Below, piece after piece: positions 8,735 through 15,905 of a DNA stretch of 31,264 nt; positions within the stretch are counted from its first letter, which is position 1; the number at the start of each line of letters is the position of its first letter. Under the pieces are notes generated by a model that saw only the letters and a list, made by a program, of their open reading frames with translations, searched no databases and had not been told where the DNA came from. Where the stretch lies: assembly GCA_002389055.1 (NCBI GenBank), contig DGNT01000010.1, positions 41,710-72,973 on the forward strand, written 5' to 3'. This DNA is from Alcanivorax sp. UBA4485. Its GTDB lineage: Bacteria; Pseudomonadota; Gammaproteobacteria; Pseudomonadales; Alcanivoracaceae. A program made the translations under genes and the position numbers.

Positions 8735-9135
8735 TAGCGGATCTCGACGCGCCGGCGGCCCCATTCCAGGGCCGCCTCCCGGTCCTCCCCCAGGTAGATA
8801 TCGATCTTGTTACGCCAGCGGGCGTGCATCTTGTCGCGTACGTACCAGGTGCCGTCCAGCCCTTCAATTTTCACCGCGGTGCCGTAATCCAGACCGGCGG
8901 CGAGCAGGTCCCGGGACACGGCGATGGCTTTCATGCCCGGTACCAGGGTGTCGCCCCAGGCCGCCAGACTGTGGTCTTCGCCATGCCCCTGGCCCGGCAA
9001 CGAATTAAAGGCGGTGGCGGTGACCGTACGCCGCTGGGAAAAGTCCTCGGCGGGCGCCGGGCCCGCCAACAACAGAGCGAATAGTACCCACCCGGCATTC
9101 ACGAGGCCTTGCCCATACTGGGTCGATGTCCGCAT
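8731..9135 (-). CDS. Secreted 3D-domain protein
   Basis: A 134-residue exported protein: signal peptide with hydrophobic stretch VLFALLLAG cleaved near APA-ED, then a compact 3D (three-Asp) domain. The motifs VTATAFNSL near the start, and DKMHARWRNKIDIYLG with the conserved Asp residues near the end, mark the fold, which is related to the double-psi barrel of MltA and the Firmicutes YocH/Rpf-like lytic proteins. A role in murein turnover is inferred from the family, not shown here. AAGGGG upstream supports ATG 9135. The gene starts divergently from, and overlaps by 10 nt, the lipoprotein hydrolase gene. Confidence 0.78.
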   Translation of the reverse strand: MRTSTQYGQGLVNAGWVLFALLLAGPAPAEDFSQRRTVTATAFNSLPGQGHGEDHSLAAWGDTLVPGMKAIAVSRDLLAAGLDYGTAVKIEGLDGTWYVRDKMHARWRNKIDIYLGEDREAALEWGRRRVEIRY

Positions 9136-10007
9136 TGAAACCCCTTGTTCTCCTGTTACTGATCAGCAGCCTGTCGGCCTGCGCCGGGCGCGCGCCGGTG
9201 CCGCCGCCCTTGGAGCTGCGCGCCTGGGACACACCGGGCGAGCCCAAAGCCGTGATTCTGGCGCTGCACAGCTTCGGCGACTACAGCGCCGCGTTCGACC
9301 TGGCGGCGCCGGATCTGGCCGCCGCCGGCTACCAGGTGTACAGCTTTGATCAGGCCGGCTTCGGCACCCGCATGCTCGCCGACGGCCGCTGGGCCGGGGA
9401 AACGCGTCTGGTGGCCGAGGCCGCCGGAGCCGCGCGCCGGCTTGCCGATCAGCACCCCGGCACGCCCCTGTTCCTGCTCGGCGAAAGCCTGGGCGGCGCG
9501 GTGGCCATGCTGGTGGCCAGCCGCCACCCGGAAATACCGCTGAACGGCCTGATTCTGGCGGCGCCGGCGGTCCGCGAAGGCATTCGACTGCGCTACGGCT
9601 GGAACGTTCTGATCGCCTCGGCGGCCACCCTGGCGCCGGGCTACCCTCTGGATGTGGCCCGGTCCCCGCATGACCCGGACCTGCAACCGGCGGCCGCCCG
9701 GCGGCGCGCCAGCGACCCGCTGGTGATGCACCAGGTGCGCATGGACGCCTACTGGGGCCTGATTCAGCTGGCCGACAGCGCCAGCGACGAGGCCGGCCTG
9801 ATCCGCGTGCCCACGCTGTTGCTGTACGGCGACCTCGACACCTCGGTGCCGGCCGTGGGCATTCAGCGGCTGCGCGAACGGCTCGGCCCGCGCGGCGATT
9901 ATCAGACTTTTCCGCAGGGGCCGCATCTGCTGCTGCAAGGGCGACACTGGCCCAGGGTCACCGCCGCCATCAAGCGCTGGACCGGTGCTCGGGCAGCGCC
10001 CCGGTAA
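9126..10007 (+). CDS. Alpha/beta hydrolase lipoprotein (monoacylglycerol-lipase-like)
   Basis: A 293-residue envelope lipoprotein with signal peptide and lipobox ISSLSAC (Cys19), then a serine aminopeptidase S33/monoacylglycerol lipase fold. Visible elements are LALHSFGDYSAAFD (oxyanion region), the nucleophile GESLGG (Ser121), the acid in YGDLDTSVP (Asp238) and His267 in GPHLLLQG. It probably cleaves monoacylglycerols or related esters at the cell envelope. The ATG at 9126 lies inside the first codons of the divergent 3D-domain gene; an in-frame TTG at 9135 would still leave a complete lipoprotein signal, so the exact start is uncertain. Confidence 0.87.
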   Translation: MSALKPLVLLLLISSLSACAGRAPVPPPLELRAWDTPGEPKAVILALHSFGDYSAAFDLAAPDLAAAGYQVYSFDQAGFGTRMLADGRWAGETRLVAEAAGAARRLADQHPGTPLFLLGESLGGAVAMLVASRHPEIPLNGLILAAPAVREGIRLRYGWNVLIASAATLAPGYPLDVARSPHDPDLQPAAARRRASDPLVMHQVRMDAYWGLIQLADSASDEAGLIRVPTLLLYGDLDTSVPAVGIQRLRERLGPRGDYQTFPQGPHLLLQGRHWPRVTAAIKRWTGARAAPR

Positions 10008-10101
10008 CAGGCCGCAGCGCCCGTGCAACGGCGCTTTCCGGGTACCGCTTTCGGCATTTTTTCTATGCTAGTCTGGCCGCTTCACAAAGGAGGGAACGCA
10101 G

Positions 10102-10935
10102 ATGAATAAAAGGGTTCTGATCACCGGCGGCAACTCCGGCATCGGGTTTTGCACCGCGCAGCAACTGGCCGGGCGCGGCGCGGAAGTGGTGCTTGCCTGC
10201 CGCGACCAGACCAAGGGACAGGCGGCGCTGGCGCGCATCAAGGGCGGCCATCCCCAGGCACGGGTGCGGCTGTTCCCGCTCGACCTGTCCGACCTGGCCC
10301 AGGTGCGCGGCTGTGCCCGCCGCCTCAACGACGAGCTAGACGGCATTGACGTGCTGATCAATAACGCCGGGGTGGTGCCGACCCGCCAGCAGTTCACCCA
10401 GGACGGCTTCGAAATGCAGATCGGCGTGAACTATCTGGCCCCGGTGCTGCTTACCCACCTGCTGCTGCCGTTGCTGCACCAGCGCGAGGACGCCCGGGTG
10501 ATCCATGTGGCGTCGGTGGCCCACTGGCTCGGCCGCATTAACAGCAACACCTGGCGCGGCCGCCGGCCGTATCTGGTGATGGACGCCTACGGTCAGTCCA
10601 AGCTCGCCAATATTCTGTTCAGCGACGTGCTGGCCCAGCGGCTCGCCGCCCAGGGGATCACCAGCAACGCCCTGCACCCTGGCGGCGTGGACACGCCGAT
10701 TTTCCGCCATGTGCCGAACCTGGCGATGAAGCTGATCCGCCCCACCCTGACCACCCCGGAAAAAGCGGCGCGGCTGCCGGTGCGCATGGCCCTGGACGAG
10801 GAGTTCTACGGCGTCACCGGCGGCTATTTCGACGCCAAGGGCCCGGCCGCCCGCTCACCGCTGGCGCGCAATAAGAAGCGGGCGGAAAGTCTCTACCAGG
10901 AGACCATGGCGGCGCTCGACATCAACCCGCTGTAA
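10102..10935 (+). CDS. SDR family oxidoreductase, retinol-dehydrogenase-like
   Basis: Short-chain dehydrogenase of 277 residues. The cofactor motif is TGGNSGIG (residues 8-15). ACRDQTKG after beta-2 contains Arg, suggesting NADP(H). NNAG is followed by the catalytic Tyr163/Lys167 in YGQSK. LHPGGVDTPI is typical of the RDH11-14/WW-oxidoreductase-like group. Substrate unknown; lipid aldehydes or ketones are plausible given the surroundings. AAAGGAGGG upstream of the ATG is the strongest ribosome-binding site in the window. The 3' end overlaps the convergent acpH by 14 nt. Confidence 0.9.
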   Translation: MNKRVLITGGNSGIGFCTAQQLAGRGAEVVLACRDQTKGQAALARIKGGHPQARVRLFPLDLSDLAQVRGCARRLNDELDGIDVLINNAGVVPTRQQFTQDGFEMQIGVNYLAPVLLTHLLLPLLHQREDARVIHVASVAHWLGRINSNTWRGRRPYLVMDAYGQSKLANILFSDVLAQRLAAQGITSNALHPGGVDTPIFRHVPNLAMKLIRPTLTTPEKAARLPVRMALDEEFYGVTGGYFDAKGPAARSPLARNKKRAESLYQETMAALDINPL

Positions 10936-11539
10936 CGCCCCCGTCGTCGGCGGGCGGGGCTTCCAGGGCGTGCTCGTCGACGTGTTCCCGCAACGCCGGG
11001 TAAAGCGCCAAAAAGACCGCTTCCAGCCGGCCGTGGTGGCGCTCGATATCCTCGATCGCCCCGTCAAAACGATTGGCGAAACGCACCCGGGCGGCGATGC
11101 GGTCCAGCGCCCGGCCCACGTTCTGCAGATCCGCGTAATGCCCGAACCAGTCGTGCTCGACGATGCGCCCGGTGGTGGCGCGCATCGTCGCCGGCATCAA
11201 GGCGGCGCCGTCACGCAGCAAGCGGTAGTCCTTGTCGATGGCCTGCACCAGCGGCGTGTCATGGAAGCGGGACCAGTGGCGGATCAGGAAGTGATCGAAC
11301 AACACATCCAGCGCCACCCCGGCGAAACGGCGCCGCTGCGGGGAGAACAATGCGCGGCTCTCGATCACCAGCGGATGATGATCGGTGAAACGGTCCACCA
11401 GACGGTGATTGTGCAGCCCCAGGCGCACCGCCTCCGGCAGGTCCGGCTCGCGGACACCGCGCATGAAATCCCCCAGCAGGTTCCCCACCTTGGACGGCAC
11501 CGTGGGCCGCGCCAAGGTGAGATGCGCGAAGTAATTCAT
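10922..11539 (-). CDS. acpH: Acyl carrier protein phosphodiesterase
   Basis: AcpH-like protein of 205 residues (193 in E. coli), of the HD-related family that removes the 4'-phosphopantetheine group from acyl carrier protein. The N-terminus MNYFAHLTLARP, then VGNLLGDFMRG, LHNHRLVDRFTDHHP and GVALDVLFDHFLIRHW are the family's characteristic His/Asp-rich metal-site segments. ATG 11539 is fixed by the homologous N-terminus and lies one nt after the stop of the upstream acetyltransferase gene, so the pair is very probably translationally coupled. Confidence 0.92.
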   Translation of the reverse strand: MNYFAHLTLARPTVPSKVGNLLGDFMRGVREPDLPEAVRLGLHNHRLVDRFTDHHPLVIESRALFSPQRRRFAGVALDVLFDHFLIRHWSRFHDTPLVQAIDKDYRLLRDGAALMPATMRATTGRIVEHDWFGHYADLQNVGRALDRIAARVRFANRFDGAIEDIERHHGRLEAVFLALYPALREHVDEHALEAPPADDGGVTAG

Positions 11540-11540
11540 A

Positions 11541-12131
11541 CTAGCGGCCCAGCCGCAGGTTGAGATTCTGGCGCACCGCCGGCCATTCCTGACTGAGAAT
11601 GGAGAACACCACCGTGTCCCGGTAGATGCCGTCGGCACTCAGCGTGTGGTGTCGCAACACGCCGTCCTGCTTGGCGCCGAGGCGGGCAATGGCGTTGCGC
11701 GAGGCGTGGTTGTGCCAGTGGGTGCGCAGCTCCACGGCGATTGCCTCCAGGCGTTCGAAGGCGTGGCCCAGCAACAGCAGTTTGCATTCACTGTTCACGG
11801 CGCTGCGTTGGAAACGCCGGGCGTACCAGGTGTGCCCCAGTTCCAGGCGGCGGTTATCCGGGTCGGCGCGGAAAAAGCGGGTGCTGCCGATCACCCGCCC
11901 GCTTTGCCGGTGGCGGACCGCGAACGGCAGGTCACCATGCCGGTCGCGGCCTTCCAGGGCGGTATCGATGTAGTTGGCCACCTGGTCCGGCGCCGGCACG
12001 AAGGTGTACCACAATTTCCAGAGTTCACCGTCGGCGGTGGCGTCGGCCAGCGCGCCGGCGTGGTCGAGCGCCAGGGGTTCCAGCACCACGTGCTCGCCTT
12101 CCAGCGTGACCGGTTCTATCCATGCCGCCAT
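11541..12131 (-). CDS. GNAT family N-acetyltransferase (RimJ/RimL-like)
   Basis: Acetyl-CoA-dependent acyltransferase of 196 residues. The pattern VTLEGEHVVLEPL at the start, RVIGSTRFFRADPDNRRLELG in the core, and HWHNHASRNAIARLG with the Asn-x-x-Ser-x-x-x-Ile motif near the end are typical of the RimJ/RimL branch that modifies N-termini or small amines. The acceptor is unknown. AGGA lies 9 nt upstream of the ATG. It is the first gene of a two-gene unit with acpH. Confidence 0.87.
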   Translation of the reverse strand: MAAWIEPVTLEGEHVVLEPLALDHAGALADATADGELWKLWYTFVPAPDQVANYIDTALEGRDRHGDLPFAVRHRQSGRVIGSTRFFRADPDNRRLELGHTWYARRFQRSAVNSECKLLLLGHAFERLEAIAVELRTHWHNHASRNAIARLGAKQDGVLRHHTLSADGIYRDTVVFSILSQEWPAVRQNLNLRLGR

Positions 12132-12180
12132 TGGGGGTCATCCTGTCGGTTCGGGGCCTTCAGAATAACGGATATCGGCG

Positions 12181-12588
12181 TCAGTCGCCGCCGGCGGCGT
12201 CGGTGCCGGCTTTCATTTGCCGGTCGACCCGTTTGAGGGCGGCGGGAATGGCGTCGCAATCGCTGCCGTCGCTGGTGCAGGACACACAGCCCACGGCGTC
12301 ATTGGCGGCCATGGTGAGGTTCACCCGGTAGGCCAGTTCCGGCAGCTTGGCGGCGCGGTTACGCAGTTCCGTGGCCTGGGCGCCCAGCCCGGTGTGTTCG
12401 GCCTGGCAGGCCTTGAGCTGCGCCTTATCGTTGGCGTCGTAGTCACGGTGCAGCTCAACGCCCTGTTGATGCAGGGTTTTCAGCTCCGCGATCATGGCGT
12501 TGACCTGCTCGGGGTTTTGCGGCGGGACCGCCCGGGCCAGGCCGGTGACGGTCAACAACAGGGTAATAACAACCAAGGACTTGTTCAT
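12181..12588 (-). CDS. Small secreted protein with paired cysteines, unknown function
   Basis: A 135-residue protein I do not recognise. It has a clear signal peptide (KSLVVITLLLTVTGLARA) followed by a helical region rich in Glu, Lys and Ala (MIAELKTLHQQGVELHRDY). Near the C-terminus a cysteine cluster VGCVSCTSDGSDCD adds three Cys to one earlier Cys (KACQAE), suggesting two disulfides or a metal site in the periplasm. The ATG at 12588 is fixed by AAAGGAG; the frame also has an upstream ATG at 12636 without such a signal. Confidence 0.72.
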   Translation of the reverse strand: MNKSLVVITLLLTVTGLARAVPPQNPEQVNAMIAELKTLHQQGVELHRDYDANDKAQLKACQAEHTGLGAQATELRNRAAKLPELAYRVNLTMAANDAVGCVSCTSDGSDCDAIPAALKRVDRQMKAGTDAAGGD

Positions 12589-12655
12589 AGTGTGCTCCTT
12601 TTTATTTTGCGTTTTTATTGTGCCCGCCTGATTCATTCAAACGGGTGGCCGGGCA

Positions 12656-12994
12656 TCAGCCCGGCGGCCAGCTGAACGGGCGTCCGCCCAGCACATGCAC
12701 GTGCAAATGGAACACGGTCTGGCTGGCGCCGGCGCCGTTGTTCACATTCAGACGGAAATCCTCAAGCCCTTGTTCCCCGGCCACCTGGCCGGCGACCAAT
12801 AAAAGGTGCCCGAGCAGCTCTTTGTCGCCCGGTTGGGCGTCGGAAAGTTTGGGAATCGGCTTCTTGGGAATCACCAGGAAGTGGGTCGGCGCCTGCGGAT
12901 TGACGTCCTTGAACGCCAGGCACAGGTCGTCCTCGTAGAGGATATCCGCCGGAATTTCCCGGTCGATGATCTTGGAGAAAATCGTTTCGCTCAT
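12656..12994 (-). CDS. hinT: HIT family nucleotide-binding hydrolase (HinT-like)
   Basis: Histidine-triad purine nucleoside phosphoramidase, 112 residues. It begins ETIFSKIIDREIPADILYEDD, carries HFLVIPKKPI in the middle, and has the catalytic triad HLHVHVLGG (His96, His98, His100) near the C-terminus, where His98 would be the nucleophile. Length and order match HinT. AAAGGAAA lies upstream of the ATG. The C-terminus ends in PFSWPPG, typical of the proteobacterial branch. Confidence 0.94.
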   Translation of the reverse strand: MSETIFSKIIDREIPADILYEDDLCLAFKDVNPQAPTHFLVIPKKPIPKLSDAQPGDKELLGHLLLVAGQVAGEQGLEDFRLNVNNGAGASQTVFHLHVHVLGGRPFSWPPG

Positions 12995-13205
12995 GGTCTT
13001 TTCCTTTCACCGCGCGGACTGGCGCGCGGACGTCCGGTTTTCGGGCAGGCAGAGGCGCGTTCAGAGGCTCCCAACCATAGAACAAGCCGGAGCCGGTTGC
13101 CAGACAGGTGGACCGCGGGCCGGGCCGCGTGTTCCTGTTCACAACACCGGGAAGAACGGGGGCTTATTTATCGAACTTGGGGTGAGTCCTGGCGCCCCGA
13201 CTGAC

Positions 13206-13211
13206 TATAAT
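13206..13211 (+). promoter_or_regulatory. Consensus -10 element upstream of the QueD-like gene
   Basis: A perfect TATAAT, 39 nt before the start codon of the PTPS-family gene. The -35 region is poor: TTGGGG at 13177 is too distant and TGAGTC at 13183 matches weakly. A TG lies two nt upstream of the hexamer. Confidence 0.5.
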
Positions 13212-13250
13212 GGCGGCAATAACCGCTCACCCTCCAACCGACGGGGCTCT

Positions 13251-14162
13251 ATGGCCACGCTTTTCGTTGAAAATCTGACCGTGGTGGATTTTTCCTACCT
13301 GCACGCCAAACGCGGCATGGTGGGCGAATCCTGGATCGTGGACCTGGAGCTGTCCGGCGACCTGGACGCCCAGGGCATGGTGTTCGATTTCGGTCACATC
13401 AAGAAAGCCCTGAAGCACGCCGTGGACGAACGGGTGGACCACCGCCTGCTGCTACCCGGCGAGAGCGATCTGCTCGGCCTGCACCGCCGCGATGACGGCC
13501 ACATCAGCCTGGAGTGGCGCTACCTGGCCGGCGAGATCCGCATGGTGGCGCCGGCCGACAGCATTCTGGAGTTGTCCGGCACCGCCATCACCAAGGCCGG
13601 TGTCACCCTCTATCTGATGGATCTGATCCAGGACGCGGTGCCCGATAACGTCACCGAGGTGCGGGTGGTGCTGCGCGAGCAGGACACCGGCACGGCGCCG
13701 TTCTACCACTACTCCCACGGCCTCAAGAAGCACGCTGGCAATTGCCAGCGCATTGCCCACGGCCACCGCTCCGGCATCGAGATCTTCGAAAACGGGCGCC
13801 GCAGCCGTTACTGGGAAAAGCTCTGGGCCGACCGCTGGGAAGACATCTACATCGGCACCCGCGCGGATCTGGAAGGCACCTACTACGTGGAAGAGGTGCC
13901 CCACCATCGTTTCCGCTACGACGCCGAGCAGGGCCATTTCGAGCTGGTGATCCCCGAGGACCACTGCTACCTGGTGGACACCGACTCCACGGTGGAAAAT
14001 CTCGCCGAACATATCGCCGAAGAACTGGCCCGCGAAGCCCCCGGCAAGCGCTTCCGGGTGCGCGCCTTCGAAGGCGTCGGCAAAGGCGCCATCGCCGAGG
14101 CCGGCGAAGACAACCCCGGCCGCGCCAAAGCGGGCTGGCTGCAGGGCTCTTCAGTGCTGTGA
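13251..14162 (+). CDS. Two-domain 6-carboxytetrahydropterin synthase-like protein (QueD/PTPS family)
   Basis: A 303-residue protein made of two tandem PTPS/QueD-like domains; single-domain QueD is about 120-140 residues. The N-terminal half (1-120) keeps the fold signatures MVFDFGHIKKAL and DHRLL, but the positions expected to bear the Cys-x3-His-x-His zinc ligands are replaced (AKRGMVGESW). The C-terminal half (150-240) has an intact-looking site, NCQRIAHGH with Cys165, His170 and His172, plus an upstream His (153 or 156). The family converts dihydroneopterin triphosphate to 6-carboxy- or 6-pyruvoyl-tetrahydropterin, in queuosine precursor synthesis. The exact reaction here is uncertain. The start is ATG 13251, with GACGGGG upstream; a long open frame before it is non-coding. 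The last codons lie in a 17-bp inverted repeat. Confidence 0.85.
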   Translation: MATLFVENLTVVDFSYLHAKRGMVGESWIVDLELSGDLDAQGMVFDFGHIKKALKHAVDERVDHRLLLPGESDLLGLHRRDDGHISLEWRYLAGEIRMVAPADSILELSGTAITKAGVTLYLMDLIQDAVPDNVTEVRVVLREQDTGTAPFYHYSHGLKKHAGNCQRIAHGHRSGIEIFENGRRSRYWEKLWADRWEDIYIGTRADLEGTYYVEEVPHHRFRYDAEQGHFELVIPEDHCYLVDTDSTVENLAEHIAEELAREAPGKRFRVRAFEGVGKGAIAEAGEDNPGRAKAGWLQGSSVL

Positions 14163-14180
14163 CCACAGCACTGAAGAGCC
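14145..14180. repeat. Perfect 17-bp inverted repeat across the end of the QueD-like gene
   Basis: GGCTCTTCAGTGCTGTG (14145-14161) is followed after two bases (AC) by its exact reverse complement (14164-14180). The TGA stop at 14160-14162 lies in the loop region. A stem this strong would stop transcripts or stabilise the mRNA 3' end, but there is no T-run after it, so it is not a classic intrinsic terminator. It abuts the left end of the MITE-like repeat. Confidence 0.8.
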
Positions 14181-14352
14181 AGTTGATAGTTGATAGTGGA
14201 CAGTTGATAGCGAAACAAGGCGTTGCGGATTCGCAGCGCCGCCTTTGCATATCGGCAAGCCCACCCTCCGCCCTAAACGCGGCCCCTCCCACGTCAGCCC
14301 GCAACACGCCCTCCCGCGCAGCTATCAACTGTCAACTATCAACTGTTAACTG
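14180..14352. repeat. MITE-like element with 32-bp terminal inverted repeats
   Basis: A 173-bp non-coding element. The left end (14180-14211) and the reverse complement of the right end (14321-14352) match at 29 of 32 positions. Both ends are built from repeated GTTGATAG/CAGTTGATAG units. The interior carries GC-rich sequence including CCCTCCCAC-type blocks and no plausible reading frame. It exactly fills the gap between the convergent QueD-like and LysR genes. I infer a non-autonomous mobile or structured extragenic repeat; no second copy is present in the window. Confidence 0.65.
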
Positions 14353-14355
14353 CTT

Positions 14356-15306
14356 TCATGGGTCTTCAGCGAGAATCTGCTCGGCTTCTTCCTGGATCAG
14401 GCGGCGCAGCCAGCGGTGGGCGGTGTTGTGGTGGAGCAGCGGCGACCAGGCCATTTTCAGTTCGAACTCGGGAATTTCGAACGGCGGCGATTTAATCACC
14501 AGCCGCGCGTTCTGCGCCTGCATGCGCGCCACCCGGCTGGGCAGGGTGGCGACCAGGTCGTTGTTCATCGCCAGCAGGGCGGGCATCTGATAGTGGCGGG
14601 TGAAGATGCTGATCTTGCGGGCACGCCCGATGCGCTGCAGGGCGTGGTCGATCCAGCCCAGGCCGCCGAGCTTTTCCGGGTTCATGCCGAACCCCACCCC
14701 GAAGCCGGTCTTCGACACCCAGATATGCTGGGCGGACAGGTAGCTGTTGAGATCGAAACGGCGGGCGATGGGGTTGTCCCGGTTGAGCAGACAGGAAAAC
14801 GAATCCCGCCACAGGGTCACCTGATGAAACGAACCGGGGATCTCGTTGAACCGGTTCACGGCCATGTCTACCCGCCCCTGCTCCATATCCGGGTAGCTCA
14901 CGTCCGAGGGCGTCAGGAAATCCAGAACCACGTTGGGGGCTTCTTCACGCAATCGGCGCACGATATGCGGTACCAAGGTAGCCTCGGCGTAATCACTGGT
15001 CATGATGCGGAATACGCGGCGGCTCTCGGCGGGCCGGAAGACATCTTCCGGCGTAAACAGCGACTCGGCCTGACTGATCAATTGCCGCACCAGGGGTTGT
15101 AGTTCCAACGCCCGGTCGGTGGCGGTCATGCCTTCGCTGGTGCGGATCAGCAGGGGGTCGCCGAACATGTGCCGCAGGCGCTTAAGGCAGTTGCTCATCG
15201 CCGGCTGGGTGATGCCCAATTGTTCGGCGGCGCGGGTCACGTTCTTCTCGCGCAGCAGCACGTCCAGGTACTTGAGCAGGTTGAGGTCGGCGCTGGCAAG
15301 ATTCAT
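14356..15306 (-). CDS. LysR family transcriptional regulator
   Basis: A 316-residue LysR-type regulator. The N-terminal winged helix-turn-helix is clear: LNLLKYLDVLLREKNVTRAAEQLGITQPAMSNCLKRLR in segments over residues 8-45, followed by GDPLLIRTSEGM. The rest is a periplasmic-binding-like effector domain. The DLNLL opening and DPLLIR resemble the NodD/NahR/LinR-like branch. The effector is unknown. I chose ATG 15306 for its conserved start (MNLASADLNLL); ATG 15351 would add 15 atypical residues, and the ribosome-binding site is weak in either case. It is divergent from the Arc-type gene; GGTATACC, a palindrome at 15342-15349, could be part of its operator. Confidence 0.88.
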   Translation of the reverse strand: MNLASADLNLLKYLDVLLREKNVTRAAEQLGITQPAMSNCLKRLRHMFGDPLLIRTSEGMTATDRALELQPLVRQLISQAESLFTPEDVFRPAESRRVFRIMTSDYAEATLVPHIVRRLREEAPNVVLDFLTPSDVSYPDMEQGRVDMAVNRFNEIPGSFHQVTLWRDSFSCLLNRDNPIARRFDLNSYLSAQHIWVSKTGFGVGFGMNPEKLGGLGWIDHALQRIGRARKISIFTRHYQMPALLAMNNDLVATLPSRVARMQAQNARLVIKSPPFEIPEFELKMAWSPLLHHNTAHRWLRRLIQEEAEQILAEDP

Positions 15307-15464
15307 GGCGTGAATGCCCGGAGCAGGATATAAGAGCGAAGGGTATACCAAACCGCGACAAGATGTTAACCGTGTCGCTTTCTGGGCGTCCCCTGGGACA
15401 GACGTATCGATTTAAAGCAAAAAAATGCGTATCGTGATGTTTTTCTCAGGGTGTTGTGCGCACT

Positions 15465-15755
15465 ATGAAACAGGCGGAACGTACCCGGTCCGAGAAGTTC
15501 GTGGTTCGCTTTCCTCTCGGCATGCGGGACTGGGTCGCCCAGGCGGCCGGCATGAGTCACCGCAGCATGAACGCGGAGATCGTCGCGCGACTCAGGCACA
15601 GTATGAACAATTGGCCGGTCCAGCTGCCCGGCGACGAGCCCGCGGTGCCGGCGGGAGACGAGGAGCGTTTCCTGCTTGATCATTTCCGCCGCCTGCCCGC
15701 CGCCAAACGGCGCGCGCTGATCGCGCTGCTGGATGGCTCCCGGCCGACCGCCTGA
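15465..15755 (+). CDS. Arc-type ribbon-helix-helix DNA-binding protein
   Basis: A small basic repressor of 96 residues. The N-terminal half is an Arc-like ribbon-helix-helix domain: FVVRFPLGMRDWVAQAAG supplies the beta strand and first helix, SHRSMNAEIVARLRHSM the second helix, matching the Arc pattern of Arg/Phe in the strand and Ser-Met-Asn-x-Glu in the helix. The C-terminal half (LLDHFRRLPAAKRRALIALLDG) is a short helix of unknown role. Targets are unknown; autoregulation is usual for the family. The start may be GTG 15456 (AGGG just upstream) rather than ATG 15465. Two CGTATCG copies 25 bp apart lie upstream. Confidence 0.78.
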   Translation: MKQAERTRSEKFVVRFPLGMRDWVAQAAGMSHRSMNAEIVARLRHSMNNWPVQLPGDEPAVPAGDEERFLLDHFRRLPAAKRRALIALLDGSRPTA

Positions 15756-15905
15756 AAACTGGCCATAGCGACGGCGCGTTCGGCGCGCGATGGTTTAGGG
15801 CAACCAACGTCGTTACTCTAAACTTGTCATGCGAAGACCCGATGGTTGCGATGCCGACCGGCTGGCGAAGTAATCACACCGGCGGTATCGGGGGGATAAA
15901 AGCAG

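Noticed and set aside
12966..13250. The upstream extension of the QueD-like open frame
   Set aside because: It crosses the HIT gene start and a TATAAT -10 element; the family N-terminus begins at 13251.
15770..15795. A GCGCG/CGCGC hairpin after the Arc-type gene as a terminator
   Set aside because: Short stem in very GC-rich sequence with no T-run, so it may arise by chance.
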